A DNA stretch of 64,000 nt from Leishmania donovani (lineage: Eukaryota > Euglenozoa > Kinetoplastea > Trypanosomatida > Trypanosomatidae): positions 1,042,036-1,106,035 of the forward strand of contig NC_018258.1 in assembly GCF_000227135.1 (NCBI RefSeq), given 5' to 3'. Made by a program: the position numbers and the translations under genes. Below, piece by piece: positions 41,025 through 50,762 of this stretch (within the stretch, counting starts at the first letter, position 1; each line of letters starts with the position of its first letter). A model generated the notes under the pieces. The model did no database searches. It was given only the letters and a program-made list of their open reading frames with translations, and was not told the origin of the DNA.

Positions 41025-43736
41025 CTACCTCGGCCGTTGAGGGCACAAGGGCGTCTTGACATGCACATTCTGCTGCTGTGGCGAAGTGCCGCCTCGGCAC
41101 TCTAGCAGGAACGGAAAGACGTAGAGGTCGCTGCCGGTCTCGTAAGCATCGTCGATGCTCACGCCAATCCCTGAGCCATCAAAAGACGCTGTGTGCACTG
41201 GTGCACCACTCAGTACGCCCTGTCGGGACTCGCGTTGTCCAGCAGACGGTGATGAGGACGGCTCTGTCGCTACGCCAACGGAGTTAGCTCGCTGACGGGT
41301 CGGATCACTGCGTGCGCCGGCGTTCTCGTGTAGCGTGTTCATCTGCGGCGAGTCTGCTGTGCTGTACGCCTTTACCATCTCCTGCACTGTTTCCTCCGTC
41401 ACTGAGACGGGCTCTGAAGTGCCGCAGTGGTTCGCAGTGGATGATATGTCCACAACACTGATGGCACGGGAGCTCATGTGAGACTCCTCTGCAGACGATG
41501 GCTCGTAGAAGAGGGCGGCGGTGAAAGACGCTAGATTGTCGGGGTCTTGCAGGTGGGCCTCGAAGGGTCGGCTCCGAGAACCGCCCGCCTCGCGCATGGG
41601 GGTTGGTATGGTGACGGCGGTCATACGGGCGGCTTTGTTTGGAGAGACGCCGCCGCCGCCAGCACCTGCGAATGCGATTTTCGGCTGAGCAGATGGCGTG
41701 CTCTCGCTTGACGCATCGCACGCATCGTCTGCCATTCCAGCGAGGAAGGGGTACGCGTGCGCGGGTGGCCGCGAGCCGCTGCGCTGTCGAGTAGACTTGT
41801 TTGTGTTCAGGTGACCCAGATCCGTGCACGACAGCGGCGTTGGCCGTCCATTGCGGCAGGCAGGGCTGCGTCTCCGTTTTGTGCGATCCGCGGAGCTGCT
41901 TCTGGGGCTCACCCTTTCCTCCGTGGGCGCACCCAAACTGGTCGCTGAAGTCGGGCGATGGTGAGAGAAGGCGGAGACACCAGCAACCTTCCTAGCCGGA
42001 GAAGAAGACGCTGCTACTGCGCTGTCTCCACCTGTCGTCGTCCCGCTGAGCGCGGCGGAGTAGATAGCGGCGCTGACTTTCCCAGGCGCCGTGCCTGCAC
42101 GTTGCCGCTCCCACTCAATCAATTTTTTGAGCTCCTGCTCCTCACGACGACACTGCTCAACGTACTGGCGACATGCCTCGTCGACTGCCGTAGCGCCGCT
42201 TGGAGACTTTGTTTGCGTGTAGACATCCTTTCTCAAGGCACCCTGTGCCGCTCGCCGACCCATCTTTTCCGCCAGCCCGTGCCGTGATGCTTTGCCATTG
42301 ATGCAGCAAAAGGGGCCTGGGAATCCGCCTTTACGGCTGCGCGAGGAGCTCGCTCCTCGACTCTTGCCTGACACGCATGCGGGCGGCTGGCGGCTTGCCT
42401 GCCTCCTGGTTTCAGATGAACCCTTTTGGGCATGCCTCCCTGCGTCATTGGCATGCAGGGCTGGGAGTGGCTGCGCCAGGGGGGGCGAGGGAGCCGCACA
42501 CCTTGCCTCTGCTCTCGACAAAGACGGCGACGTGCGCGCCGGTGTGATGGCTGCTGCCGCTGCTTGTAATGCCGATCTGATCAGCGACGGGAAGCTCGAT
42601 GCCCGCGCCTGCGAACCCTTTCCAGCCGATGCCGTCGCCTTGGGTTTTGGCGTCGGTGCACTATGAGCGTTTCCGTGATCTCGTCGCTTCTGGGTTGCTG
42701 CCTCCTCTTTGGGCTCCTGCTTCGTCGTACGATCGGTTCTCATCGACGTCGTCTTGGACTCTTTCCGCACTTTCAACAGTTTCTCGATGGCGGCGAGAAC
42801 CTCTAGCGTTGGCATCTGCTCGTCCGTCAGTCCATGAATACGGAAAGAGCCGCCGCTGAAATATTCGCGGTGGTGCGCGCCGAGTGCCATGCCGATGCGA
42901 CCCTCCACGCCCGCCTTGTCGTCACTGAGGCCGGCAACGCGCGACAAGTCAACATTCTCACCATCGCCACCACCGCTCATGACGCTTGACGGGTTGGAGT
43001 TTCCACGCTTGGGAAATTCCTGCGACGCTGTTTGCGGCACGCTCAAGACCTTCATCCGCTGTAACTTTTCCACGAGCCCGGTCTCCAGAGGCACATCAGG
43101 GGTGTGGTCAGGCGAATTACCTGCAGACACCAGTAGACCCTTGGGAGCGCGCCGTTGGCGCTGCCAGCGCGGCGTGCTCTCGTGACCCGACCGTGCACTC
43201 TGATAACGAGACGGGAGAAGAATGGAGTCGCCAGGTTTGCAGAGGCTCTCTGGCGCATGCTGGTCATTGAAGCCGAAGCCTCGCCTCGGCTCTGGCATGT
43301 GCTGGGTACAACTGGAAACACACTCCGATGCTGCGCGATCCCGGGGTTTGCGACGGTCCGGCTCCTCGACAAGCGGGGCAGCGCGATCCAGGAGACATAC
43401 CGCCGAGAGCACGGCGAGGCGGTTGTCGCGCGGTGGGGAGGAGGGCGCTGGCAGCGCGCTCCTCGAGGCAGCGTCAGCCGGTGTCAGAGAACGCTTGCGG
43501 AGCGCGAACAGCTTGTCTGTGGACTTCTCCCGCGACATCTCGCTTTCGTTGCCTCGTTTCTCCTTGCCCTTTCGGTGCGCGCCCTCTGCCGGCGGCTTCT
43601 CCTTTTTCTGCGTGCGCTTTTTGCGAATGCGTGCCATATTTGCGTAGAACTCCCTCTCTACCTGCGTGAGCACGCGGTCGGGATCGCCAAAGGTCCCAAA
43701 CCGCTTGCACGGCTTCGGCTTGTCTGCTGTTGGCAT
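41025..43736 (-). CDS. Hypothetical protein, 903 aa, disordered with a short coiled coil
   Basis: ATG 43736 (MPTADKPKPCKRFGTFGDPD); three further codons upstream begin only with GTG. Residues 8-45 look conserved in type: a KRFGTFGDPDRVLTQVE segment followed by a basic helix (ARIRKKRTQKKEK). Around residues 518-548 a Glu/Arg/Gln-rich helix (VEQCRREEQELKKLIEWERQ) is a likely short coiled coil. The remainder is Ser/Pro/Ala/Arg-rich. The C-terminus contains a more hydrophobic segment (SDLYVFPFLLECRGG) close to the end. No transmembrane helix or known domain is present. Function unknown. Confidence 0.87.
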   Translation of the reverse strand: MPTADKPKPCKRFGTFGDPDRVLTQVEREFYANMARIRKKRTQKKEKPPAEGAHRKGKEKRGNESEMSREKSTDKLFALRKRSLTPADAASRSALPAPSSPPRDNRLAVLSAVCLLDRAAPLVEEPDRRKPRDRAASECVSSCTQHMPEPRRGFGFNDQHAPESLCKPGDSILLPSRYQSARSGHESTPRWQRQRRAPKGLLVSAGNSPDHTPDVPLETGLVEKLQRMKVLSVPQTASQEFPKRGNSNPSSVMSGGGDGENVDLSRVAGLSDDKAGVEGRIGMALGAHHREYFSGGSFRIHGLTDEQMPTLEVLAAIEKLLKVRKESKTTSMRTDRTTKQEPKEEAATQKRRDHGNAHSAPTPKPKATASAGKGSQARASSFPSLIRSALQAAAAAITPARTSPSLSRAEARCAAPSPPLAQPLPALHANDAGRHAQKGSSETRRQASRQPPACVSGKSRGASSSRSRKGGFPGPFCCINGKASRHGLAEKMGRRAAQGALRKDVYTQTKSPSGATAVDEACRQYVEQCRREEQELKKLIEWERQRAGTAPGKVSAAIYSAALSGTTTGGDSAVAASSSPARKVAGVSAFSHHRPTSATSLGAPTEERVSPRSSSADRTKRRRSPACRNGRPTPLSCTDLGHLNTNKSTRQRSGSRPPAHAYPFLAGMADDACDASSESTPSAQPKIAFAGAGGGGVSPNKAARMTAVTIPTPMREAGGSRSRPFEAHLQDPDNLASFTAALFYEPSSAEESHMSSRAISVVDISSTANHCGTSEPVSVTEETVQEMVKAYSTADSPQMNTLHENAGARSDPTRQRANSVGVATEPSSSPSAGQRESRQGVLSGAPVHTASFDGSGIGVSIDDAYETGSDLYVFPFLLECRGGTSPQQQNVHVKTPLCPQRPR

Positions 43737-46705
43737 CGCGTACACCCCCTCAGCCTCAGGTGTGACAGCTCTGCAGTAGTAAGGGCGAGGCTGTATGTGG
43801 ACGAGGAGGGAGAGAAACAGAGGGTGGTGGCGGTGTTGGGTTCAGAGAGCACGCGTTGGCGCCGTGCGTCTTGAAGGGCGGGGTGTTTCGATACTCCGAC
43901 ACTCTGTGTGGCGTCTGTTAAGATGGCGTTTCGGAGCTTAGCGGACGGCGACGGCGAAAAAAAAATCGAAAACAAAAATTTACAGAGCGTCCAATATGTG
44001 GTGAGCGCCAGACAGTACGTGGTGGGGTGTGCGCCTGCCCCCCTCCTTCTGTGGAGGACAATCGCTTTTTAGAGGACGGCCTTGTCGGAAGAAGAGACGG
44101 GGACGAGGAGACCAACTACAGACATGAGGAGAAACTGGCAAACGGTGAGATGCCTCGTGGAGGTGTCGTCATCTCTGAAAGGGGCAGAGACAGAAACCAC
44201 GACGTGAGCTGCACCACGTCTTTACGCTGGCGCCGCGTTCAGCGATTCAGAGACAGGGCAGCCCGTTCTTCTGCTGCCTTCAGCAGCACGCGCTCGTGAC
44301 GGTGCGTGCAAAGAGTAAAGCCGCGCCGCTGGAGGCGTTCCCCACACGGGCAGGGCCCTTGCGCGCAGACGCGTCCATGATGAGGATACTGGGATTCCGC
44401 GGAATTCGTTTCACGCCGTTTGCCGGAAGTCAGGTCGCAGCGTGTGCTGAGGGAGCGCACTAAAAGTGCCCGCTAGAGGACGGCAGAAGAGGACAGGAGC
44501 TGAAAACACACACAGCGGGGCACGCGCGCCCCAGCGTAGACGAGCATTGTGACGACAACACGATAGATGCCGGCGAAGCTAGAAAAGGCCCTCAATCCAT
44601 GGATGACGCAGACCGCAGGGGGAGCGTACAGAGAGTGGAACGCACGCGCCCCACATTTACGCTTACGTATACGTAGGAAAGGAGCCGTACACGCTGCAGA
44701 AGAGAGAAAAAAGTGAGCTGACCATACCCTCGCACGGAGGGTAACAGATAGAGAATGAGTCGGGGGTGGGTAGGGAGGACACGCAAGCAACCGCAAAAAA
44801 TGCGAGCGAGACACGGTGAGGGCGCGGACATGCGGGGGGGGGGAGGGCGAAGAGGAGAGAGGCTCATGAAGGCAAAGGAAGAAGGCGGAATCAAGCGAGA
44901 GACACTGAAAAAACAGCAAAGGACGCCAACGAAAACATCACAAATTACAACGATGACTCACGGAGAGCAGAAAAGCGCCACGGCAGACGACTACGAGCAA
45001 CAGCAGCAAAGAACTCATCTCCCACTCAGCTGTACACAGCCAACGCGTTGGACAATGCAGCACGGTGGCAGAAGAAGACCCCAGATGGAAGCAACGGCGC
45101 CCCGGTGAGTAAAGCAGACGTGGGAGAAGGGGGAGGCGAGAGCAGTGCAAACTAGCGAATTACCAGAAGGATGGATAAAACAGAAAGGTCGCACGAGAAA
45201 GAACGTACGTACACCGAGCAAGCTCAGAGAAGCAGCACACTCAGATGAAAAATAACCGAGGAGGAGATGTGGAGAAGGCATACAGCGCTACAGGGAAGGA
45301 GGGAGGAAGAGAGCGGCAGGCACGCATCGTACACATGCATCTCCGTGTGCGTTCGGTATCCAAGTTGCGACCTTATCAGCAACAACACAAAAACAAGACG
45401 AAAGCCTTATGGAAACCAAACAAAAACAGAAGGGAGAACACGCATGCACGCACGAAAAAAAAGCAAAAACAAAAATAACAGGCAGCAGGTGCGAGAAGTG
45501 CGTCACCTGCCATCAATGACACAGATGCTTGCACGATTGCGGGATGGGGAGCAGGGGCTTGGGAGGCAGCGCACGTCGCAGTGCACATGCAAAGAGAGGG
45601 AAGACAGGAAGAAAAAGAGAGCACCCTCGCGTTTCTTTTTTTTTGATATTGGGAGCTAAGCGAAGGCGAGAATGGCCAACGTGAGTGTTCAGGCGCGCGC
45701 GCACACACACACACACACGAACTGCACAAGACAAAACGGGCGCATGCCAAGAACGATATCGAGAGAACAAGGAGAAGCTCGGCTGCGACATGCTTCACTC
45801 CGCTGGAAAACTTGAAACATCGCCGCAGACGAACGAGGCACAGATCCCGGGTAGTCTGCACTCGCCTCCGAGAAGGCCATCAGGAGCATATCAGGCCTAT
45901 CCGTGGGAGGTAGTGGTCTACACATGAAAGACAACAACAGATGATATCCGCATGGGACGGACGTGTGACGAATGTGGGGATGACCGGATGGGGAGGGGAG
46001 AGGAACAAAAATAAAGGATATGCATGAATGCGACACGGAAAACGATTAAGAGGAAGAATAGAGTGGCTCGTTTTCCCTCATGTGCGTGAAGGGGTGGTGG
46101 TGGTGGTGGGCGTACTTGTGCGTGCCCTTGTTGACAATGGAGGGCCGGTTATATATATATATGTGTGTGTGTGTGTTTTTCTATCTGCACCCTATCAAAG
46201 ACGAAGCCGCTGCATGCACGTGACGCCCGTGCAACGCCGCAGAGACACATCGCTTCGGGAGCGCTACCTTGATTTCCTTGAAAGGAATCCAGCAAACACG
46301 GCTAAGAAGGAGAAAGAGAAGGCGTGTAATTGTGTACTGGAATCATGATAGCCACAGGCGGTGTTGATGCGCTCAAAACCACGAAACAACGAAAACATCA
46401 GCAAAAGCGATCGCGCACACACGAGAAAAAAAAATAAAGGAATTCAGTCAAGCAACGGAATACGCGACCTTTGAAGAAAAACGACATCTGGCAAAGAAGG
46501 AATGGGCGGTGAAGGAAAGGGACCGCCGCGGCTATGTTTGTGGGATCGGAAGAGAAAAGGGATGGCGTCGAAAATGCGTATGCCCCACACGGTGCGCGTT
46601 CCTTTGCCTTGGCGGCCGGCTACGAGCATACAAAACAGCAGCGGTGAAGGCGAAGAGTGGCCAACTACACGAACACATGCCAATCATCGCCACAGAACAC
46701 GAAGT
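43737..46705. other. Intergenic region upstream of the 903-aa gene
   Basis: 43740-44470 is mixed and partly protein-like in one minus-strand frame, but that frame has no ATG. The remainder is purine-rich with A-runs. A TA/TG microsatellite is at 46150-46175, and a (CA)n lies at 45701-45718. No gene is called. Confidence 0.45.
46150..46175. repeat. Compound (TA)n(TG)n microsatellite
   Basis: A TA run at 46150-46162 continues directly into a TG run at 46163-46175. Confidence 0.9.
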
Positions 46706-47008
46706 CTATGGCACATGGTGTGATACGGCGCAGGTTGTCTGTTTCTCCCTCTTATTCAGCGTAGATCGGCACACGTCCTCATTCTCACATCGCTTCTCCC
46801 CCATGGTCCTTGTGTAAGGCACCAGCTGACACGATTCACTGTTGAGTTGTTGGCTGATGAAGAGAAACACGACGGTGATATGATGGAGAGCGATTGTAAC
46901 GGCAAATAAGCTTAAAAGGGGCAGCAGACAGAAGAGAGGACGAGAAACCAGAAAGTCGCAGGTACGATGATAGAAGGGGGAGAGCAAGAGGTCTGCAAAG
47001 GAGCGCAT
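46706..47008 (-). CDS. Possible small membrane protein, 100 aa (weak)
   Basis: ATG 47008 (MRSFADLLLSPFYHR) opens 100 codons. The frame is open upstream for another 51 codons to a stop at 47174-47176, right next to a predicted acceptor (pyrimidine block at 47195-47215, AG near 47174). A hydrophobic stretch of about 30 residues (within 28-58) would span a membrane. A shorter ATG-initiated frame precedes it in the predicted mRNA. Pyrimidine-rich DNA yields hydrophobic frames by chance, so confidence is low. Confidence 0.2.
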   Translation of the reverse strand: MRSFADLLLSPFYHRTCDFLVSRPLFCLLPLLSLFAVTIALHHITVVFLFISQQLNSESCQLVPYTRTMGEKRCENEDVCRSTLNKREKQTTCAVSHHVP

Positions 47009-48455
47009 GCGGCTCGTGTACGCATGTCTACACAACACAACGAAATCGCCTTCAAAAACGGCGCGGTTCCACTTCAGGGTCGTTCGTATCTTCGATATTC
47101 TGTTCGCCGTTTCCGAGACGAGTAGGACTGTGACAGGTGACTTCCACACGCTCACAAACACGCGAGGCGCCCTCTAAGTAGACACCCAAAGAGAGGGGGA
47201 GAGAAACGGACTGCTGTTCAGGGAGGCGAGGCGGAGCAGCACAGATAACCTGAGTTCAGATACAAGACCAGTGAAACTAAAAAGATAAAACGCAACGACA
47301 CACAAAACGGGAAGAAACGGACCACTAGAGGGAACGGTAAACTAAACAGAAAACAAAGAACAAGATCAGGGCTGTGTGTGCGTGTCCGTGTGTGTGTGTG
47401 TGTGTGTGCAGAGAGGCAGGCAGCAGAGGCGTGGAGAGGAGCTGCTGAAACGGCTCGTGCATGAACAAGCACACGACAACAGCACATCCGTGAAAAAATC
47501 AAGCGAGAAACGCAACACGCAGATAGTCGTGGGAAAAACACTGTCAAAAAGAGAGAGGTGGCGTGTGCATGATACAGCTCTGTTGCCATCCGGAGCCGCC
47601 CGCACACGCGGGTGTGGCAACATGCCTCACTGGTGCATACAGACAGGTGGTTCAACCGCACGCCATCAGACGCCTGCGCACATGCAGGCAGCTTCACGTC
47701 CGCAAGGAAGAGTACGAAAAGACACCATAATGGGACGCACAAGGAAGAGAGAGGACAGGGTCCACTCCCAGCGCAAGTGGAACCGCATCAGCTGCAGTCG
47801 GGCATACCTCCTGCTGCCGTCTGAGAAAACAAGTAAATGAATAGCAGCGGCGCACAAAGTTGGATGGGTGGGCCAGAAGAGAAGGACGCGCGGACCAGCA
47901 AACAAGGAGAAAACGATTCGGTGGTTGCGAGCACAACGGCGGAAAGATACCGAACATTTTTTTTTCAGTCGATGGAGCTCTACCGACGAAGGAGAGCGAG
48001 CAAGAAAGGGGCGAAGATGACTGGAGAAAGCTGAGGGATGGGCGATCAGCTGTACGCAAAAGAAGGAACTCCCTCGCCGGCATCCGCGAGGTGGTGAGTG
48101 GCGGGACCACATACCCCTTGCACGAGCCGCTTCATGGCTATCCGGGACAAGAGCAGCCAAATGGGCTACGAAAAGTATATATGTATGTATATATATGTGC
48201 TGTACACCGAAACGGAAGGTACAGAAAACAACGACAACCAATGGGAGACGCGTCTTCGAACACACCCACAGCGAGGAGCAACTCGCTCACGAAATGGACG
48301 CGCTTTTTTTTGTTGTTGCAGAGCGAGCGTAGCCCCTTCATATGCAAACACTTCCGCATTCTCCTAACACTAGCCGCCTCTCTCCGTAACAGCAGCAACA
48401 AAAAAAAAACGTGATATCCCTAGCGGGATCTGTGCCACATCCCCACTGAGTGACG
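47009..48455. other. 3' flank of the 768-aa gene
   Basis: A GT-rich tract at 47371-47409 and mixed composition at 47580-47830 and 48030-48300. No supported ORF. Confidence 0.45.
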
Positions 48456-50762
48456 TCAGGAGCCCTCGAAAAGTCGATGGTCTTCCTTCTGACGCGGCTT
48501 TGCGTGGTGGGAGACGGCCTTGAACACGCCTTGGCGGCTCACCATGGCGAGCGACGCCTCCTGCTCGCACAACAGAAACGACACCGAGCCCACCGCCGGC
48601 AGCGTTCGTTCCACCGGAGAGCCATTCAGAGAACGGTAGCTGCTGGTCTTCTTGAGAATTGAGTTGACCCGGTGACTAGCGCCGAGGTTCGGCGGTAAGT
48701 CGCACACACTTTGGGACCGTGGCAAACATTCGCCGTCGCCTGACGGCCTCTCCTTGTCTTCGCCGGGGCTCTCACTTCCATCATCGGAACGGCTGCAGCA
48801 CTGCTCCCCAGCGCCGACTTGTCGAAGGGAAGGAGAAAAGGGCACTGGTGCAGATACAAGTGAATCCTGTGCTTTCTCCGTCGTGCGTACTTCCATGCAG
48901 TTGGCCGAGGGCAGGCGACTCGGAGCGCTTGCACCTTGCCCAGAAACTTGTAAGTGAGCTGTGCTAGCGGCGTCCTGTCGAGCGCCTCGCTCCGTCAACG
49001 TGAGAGATCTGCGCTTCATCGTATCGCGTAATGCTGAGTGCGGATGCGCCTCTTTTGATATTGAAACTGAAGAGGTGGATGCGTGACTCTGATTAGCCGT
49101 CGTCGCCGCTGTGGCCGTTTGCCAGTTCGCTCTCATGAGCGAAGAGGAGGTAGCCGCTGCATGGGCGGTGAACTTCAGTTGCGTAATAGCGTCATCTTCG
49201 TCTGGAGCCACGTGCCAAGGCGGCTGATAGGAAGCGGGATTGTCACACACACCACCATTTGTGCCGCTCTGCGTGGTTTGTTGGGTAGCGTTCGCCTGCA
49301 CCGGTTTCATTGCCGTGAAAGATGCACTGGCTCCCTTGACAAGCGGTAGTCTTGCAGAGCCTTGCTCGGCGCACCCTTGAAGGCTACTTACATCGCCGTT
49401 GGGTGGTAAGGGAAGAGCCGGTGCGCCACTCGGCGGTGTCGCCGCGGCACTCGCCTCGTCCATCTTGCGCGCTACAAGGGCGCACCGCGGCGAGGCGCTG
49501 CTTTGGGCACACCCTCGGTTATTTGCCGTTTTCGCCCGGTACGCACCTCCGCCGGTGAGCGTGTTTTCTCTGTAGCAGAGCAAATCCTTCGGCACCAGAG
49601 GCGGCTGAGACCCGTGCAAGCCGGCAATGGACGAGCTGCCGGTGTAGGCAGCCTTCGCCGCCGCCTTGGCACTCAGCGCCCCGGCGCCGTCGAGTGGCGG
49701 CAGTATGAGGGCGGAAGCACCACCCTTGTCGGTAAGGCGTCGCCGCGGCAACGTGTCTTGTGGATGACCTTTGGAGCCCTTGTGGGCGGCGGAGGATGTG
49801 ACTGCGTCAGTGGACTTCACCTCATGTACGGCTTGCAATGGAGTCACCTGCCTGAATGGCCGTCTGTGCGGCTGCGACTGCGTCGGATGAGTGGGAGATC
49901 CATTCATCGGCTCCTTCTGCATCTTGGGAGCTTCTCTCCTCGGACTTGCAGACTCGCTGTCGGAGGAGCACCAGTTGCCGGTCGGCTTCTTCGGCCCCGT
50001 GCTTGCGTTTCGTGCAAAAGGCGAGTAGGGGCTCGGTGCTACAGGGACAGTGGGGCTGACCGCAGTGACGGGGAGGGCGGCAGCCGGCAACATCGCGTCA
50101 TTCCAATGGGGTCTTTCAGCGGGACTCGCGGCCAGCAGCGGTGGCTGCACGGGTGTTGGTGAGTTTGACGGTGGCGCTCGAAGCTCAGGGGAGGCAACGC
50201 GTTCGAGGTGGGCGGCGAAGCCGAGGTCAGGAGGCATCTCGAGCCCACTCATGCTGAGGGTGAAGTAGGATGAACGGCTACTGGACTCGGTCGATCCACC
50301 CACGTGTGGCGCCGCGGCGATTCTGTCTGGCCGGGCGTCGCTCGACAACGTGTCGAAGTCTACAGTGTACTCGTGTGGGGGCTCTAAATTAGGGTCGCTA
50401 ACACTAGGTGGGAGGGAGGACTGCAACCACTCCAGCTGAGGCGTCGCAGAGGCGCATCCACAGTCTGGGATGAGAGAGATCGACGTAGAAACGCTGCTCA
50501 GCTCTACAGGAGAGATGCCTGTGAAAGAGGAAAGGTCGTTCTGCTGCTGCTGCCGCTGCTGCTCCGGTGAGCGGCCTCCTCTTCCGTCGGCACGAGCCGG
50601 GGTCGTGCTCCACACAGCCTTTGCTTCATCATAAAGATGAGGCTTCAGCGTTTTCTGACGTCGGGGACACTTCTCCAGCAGCCGCTGCTGCCCGATTTGG
50701 CCGTGAGTGCTGCATTCCGTCCCCGCCTCTTTATCCGCCCTGCAGAACACGGCGTTACCCAT
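48456..50762 (-). CDS. N-myristoylated disordered protein, 768 aa, with C-terminal SILK motif
   Basis: ATG 50762 is the only in-frame ATG near the start and gives MGNAVFCRADK. Gly2, the small residue at position 6 or nearby, and Cys7 fit N-myristoylation with possible palmitoylation, so the protein should attach to a membrane. A Gln-rich run (EQQRQQQQND) lies near residues 55-65. The body is Ser/Pro/Ala-rich and disordered. The C-terminal 70 residues are less biased and contain SILK at 701-704 followed by GSVSF at 725-729. SILK plus a V-x-F element is the layout of protein phosphatase 1 docking sites, although the V-x-F here lacks the usual preceding basic residue. PP1 targeting is therefore an inference. 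No catalytic domain is present. Confidence 0.87.
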   Translation of the reverse strand: MGNAVFCRADKEAGTECSTHGQIGQQRLLEKCPRRQKTLKPHLYDEAKAVWSTTPARADGRGGRSPEQQRQQQQNDLSSFTGISPVELSSVSTSISLIPDCGCASATPQLEWLQSSLPPSVSDPNLEPPHEYTVDFDTLSSDARPDRIAAAPHVGGSTESSSRSSYFTLSMSGLEMPPDLGFAAHLERVASPELRAPPSNSPTPVQPPLLAASPAERPHWNDAMLPAAALPVTAVSPTVPVAPSPYSPFARNASTGPKKPTGNWCSSDSESASPRREAPKMQKEPMNGSPTHPTQSQPHRRPFRQVTPLQAVHEVKSTDAVTSSAAHKGSKGHPQDTLPRRRLTDKGGASALILPPLDGAGALSAKAAAKAAYTGSSSIAGLHGSQPPLVPKDLLCYRENTLTGGGAYRAKTANNRGCAQSSASPRCALVARKMDEASAAATPPSGAPALPLPPNGDVSSLQGCAEQGSARLPLVKGASASFTAMKPVQANATQQTTQSGTNGGVCDNPASYQPPWHVAPDEDDAITQLKFTAHAAATSSSLMRANWQTATAATTANQSHASTSSVSISKEAHPHSALRDTMKRRSLTLTERGARQDAASTAHLQVSGQGASAPSRLPSANCMEVRTTEKAQDSLVSAPVPFSPSLRQVGAGEQCCSRSDDGSESPGEDKERPSGDGECLPRSQSVCDLPPNLGASHRVNSILKKTSSYRSLNGSPVERTLPAVGSVSFLLCEQEASLAMVSRQGVFKAVSHHAKPRQKEDHRLFEGS

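Noticed and set aside
44239..44460. Minus-strand 73-codon frame with a Cys/His-rich, protein-like sequence
   Set aside because: It starts with GTG and contains no ATG; the upstream frame is closed by a stop at about 44473-44475. It might be a decayed fragment but cannot be called.
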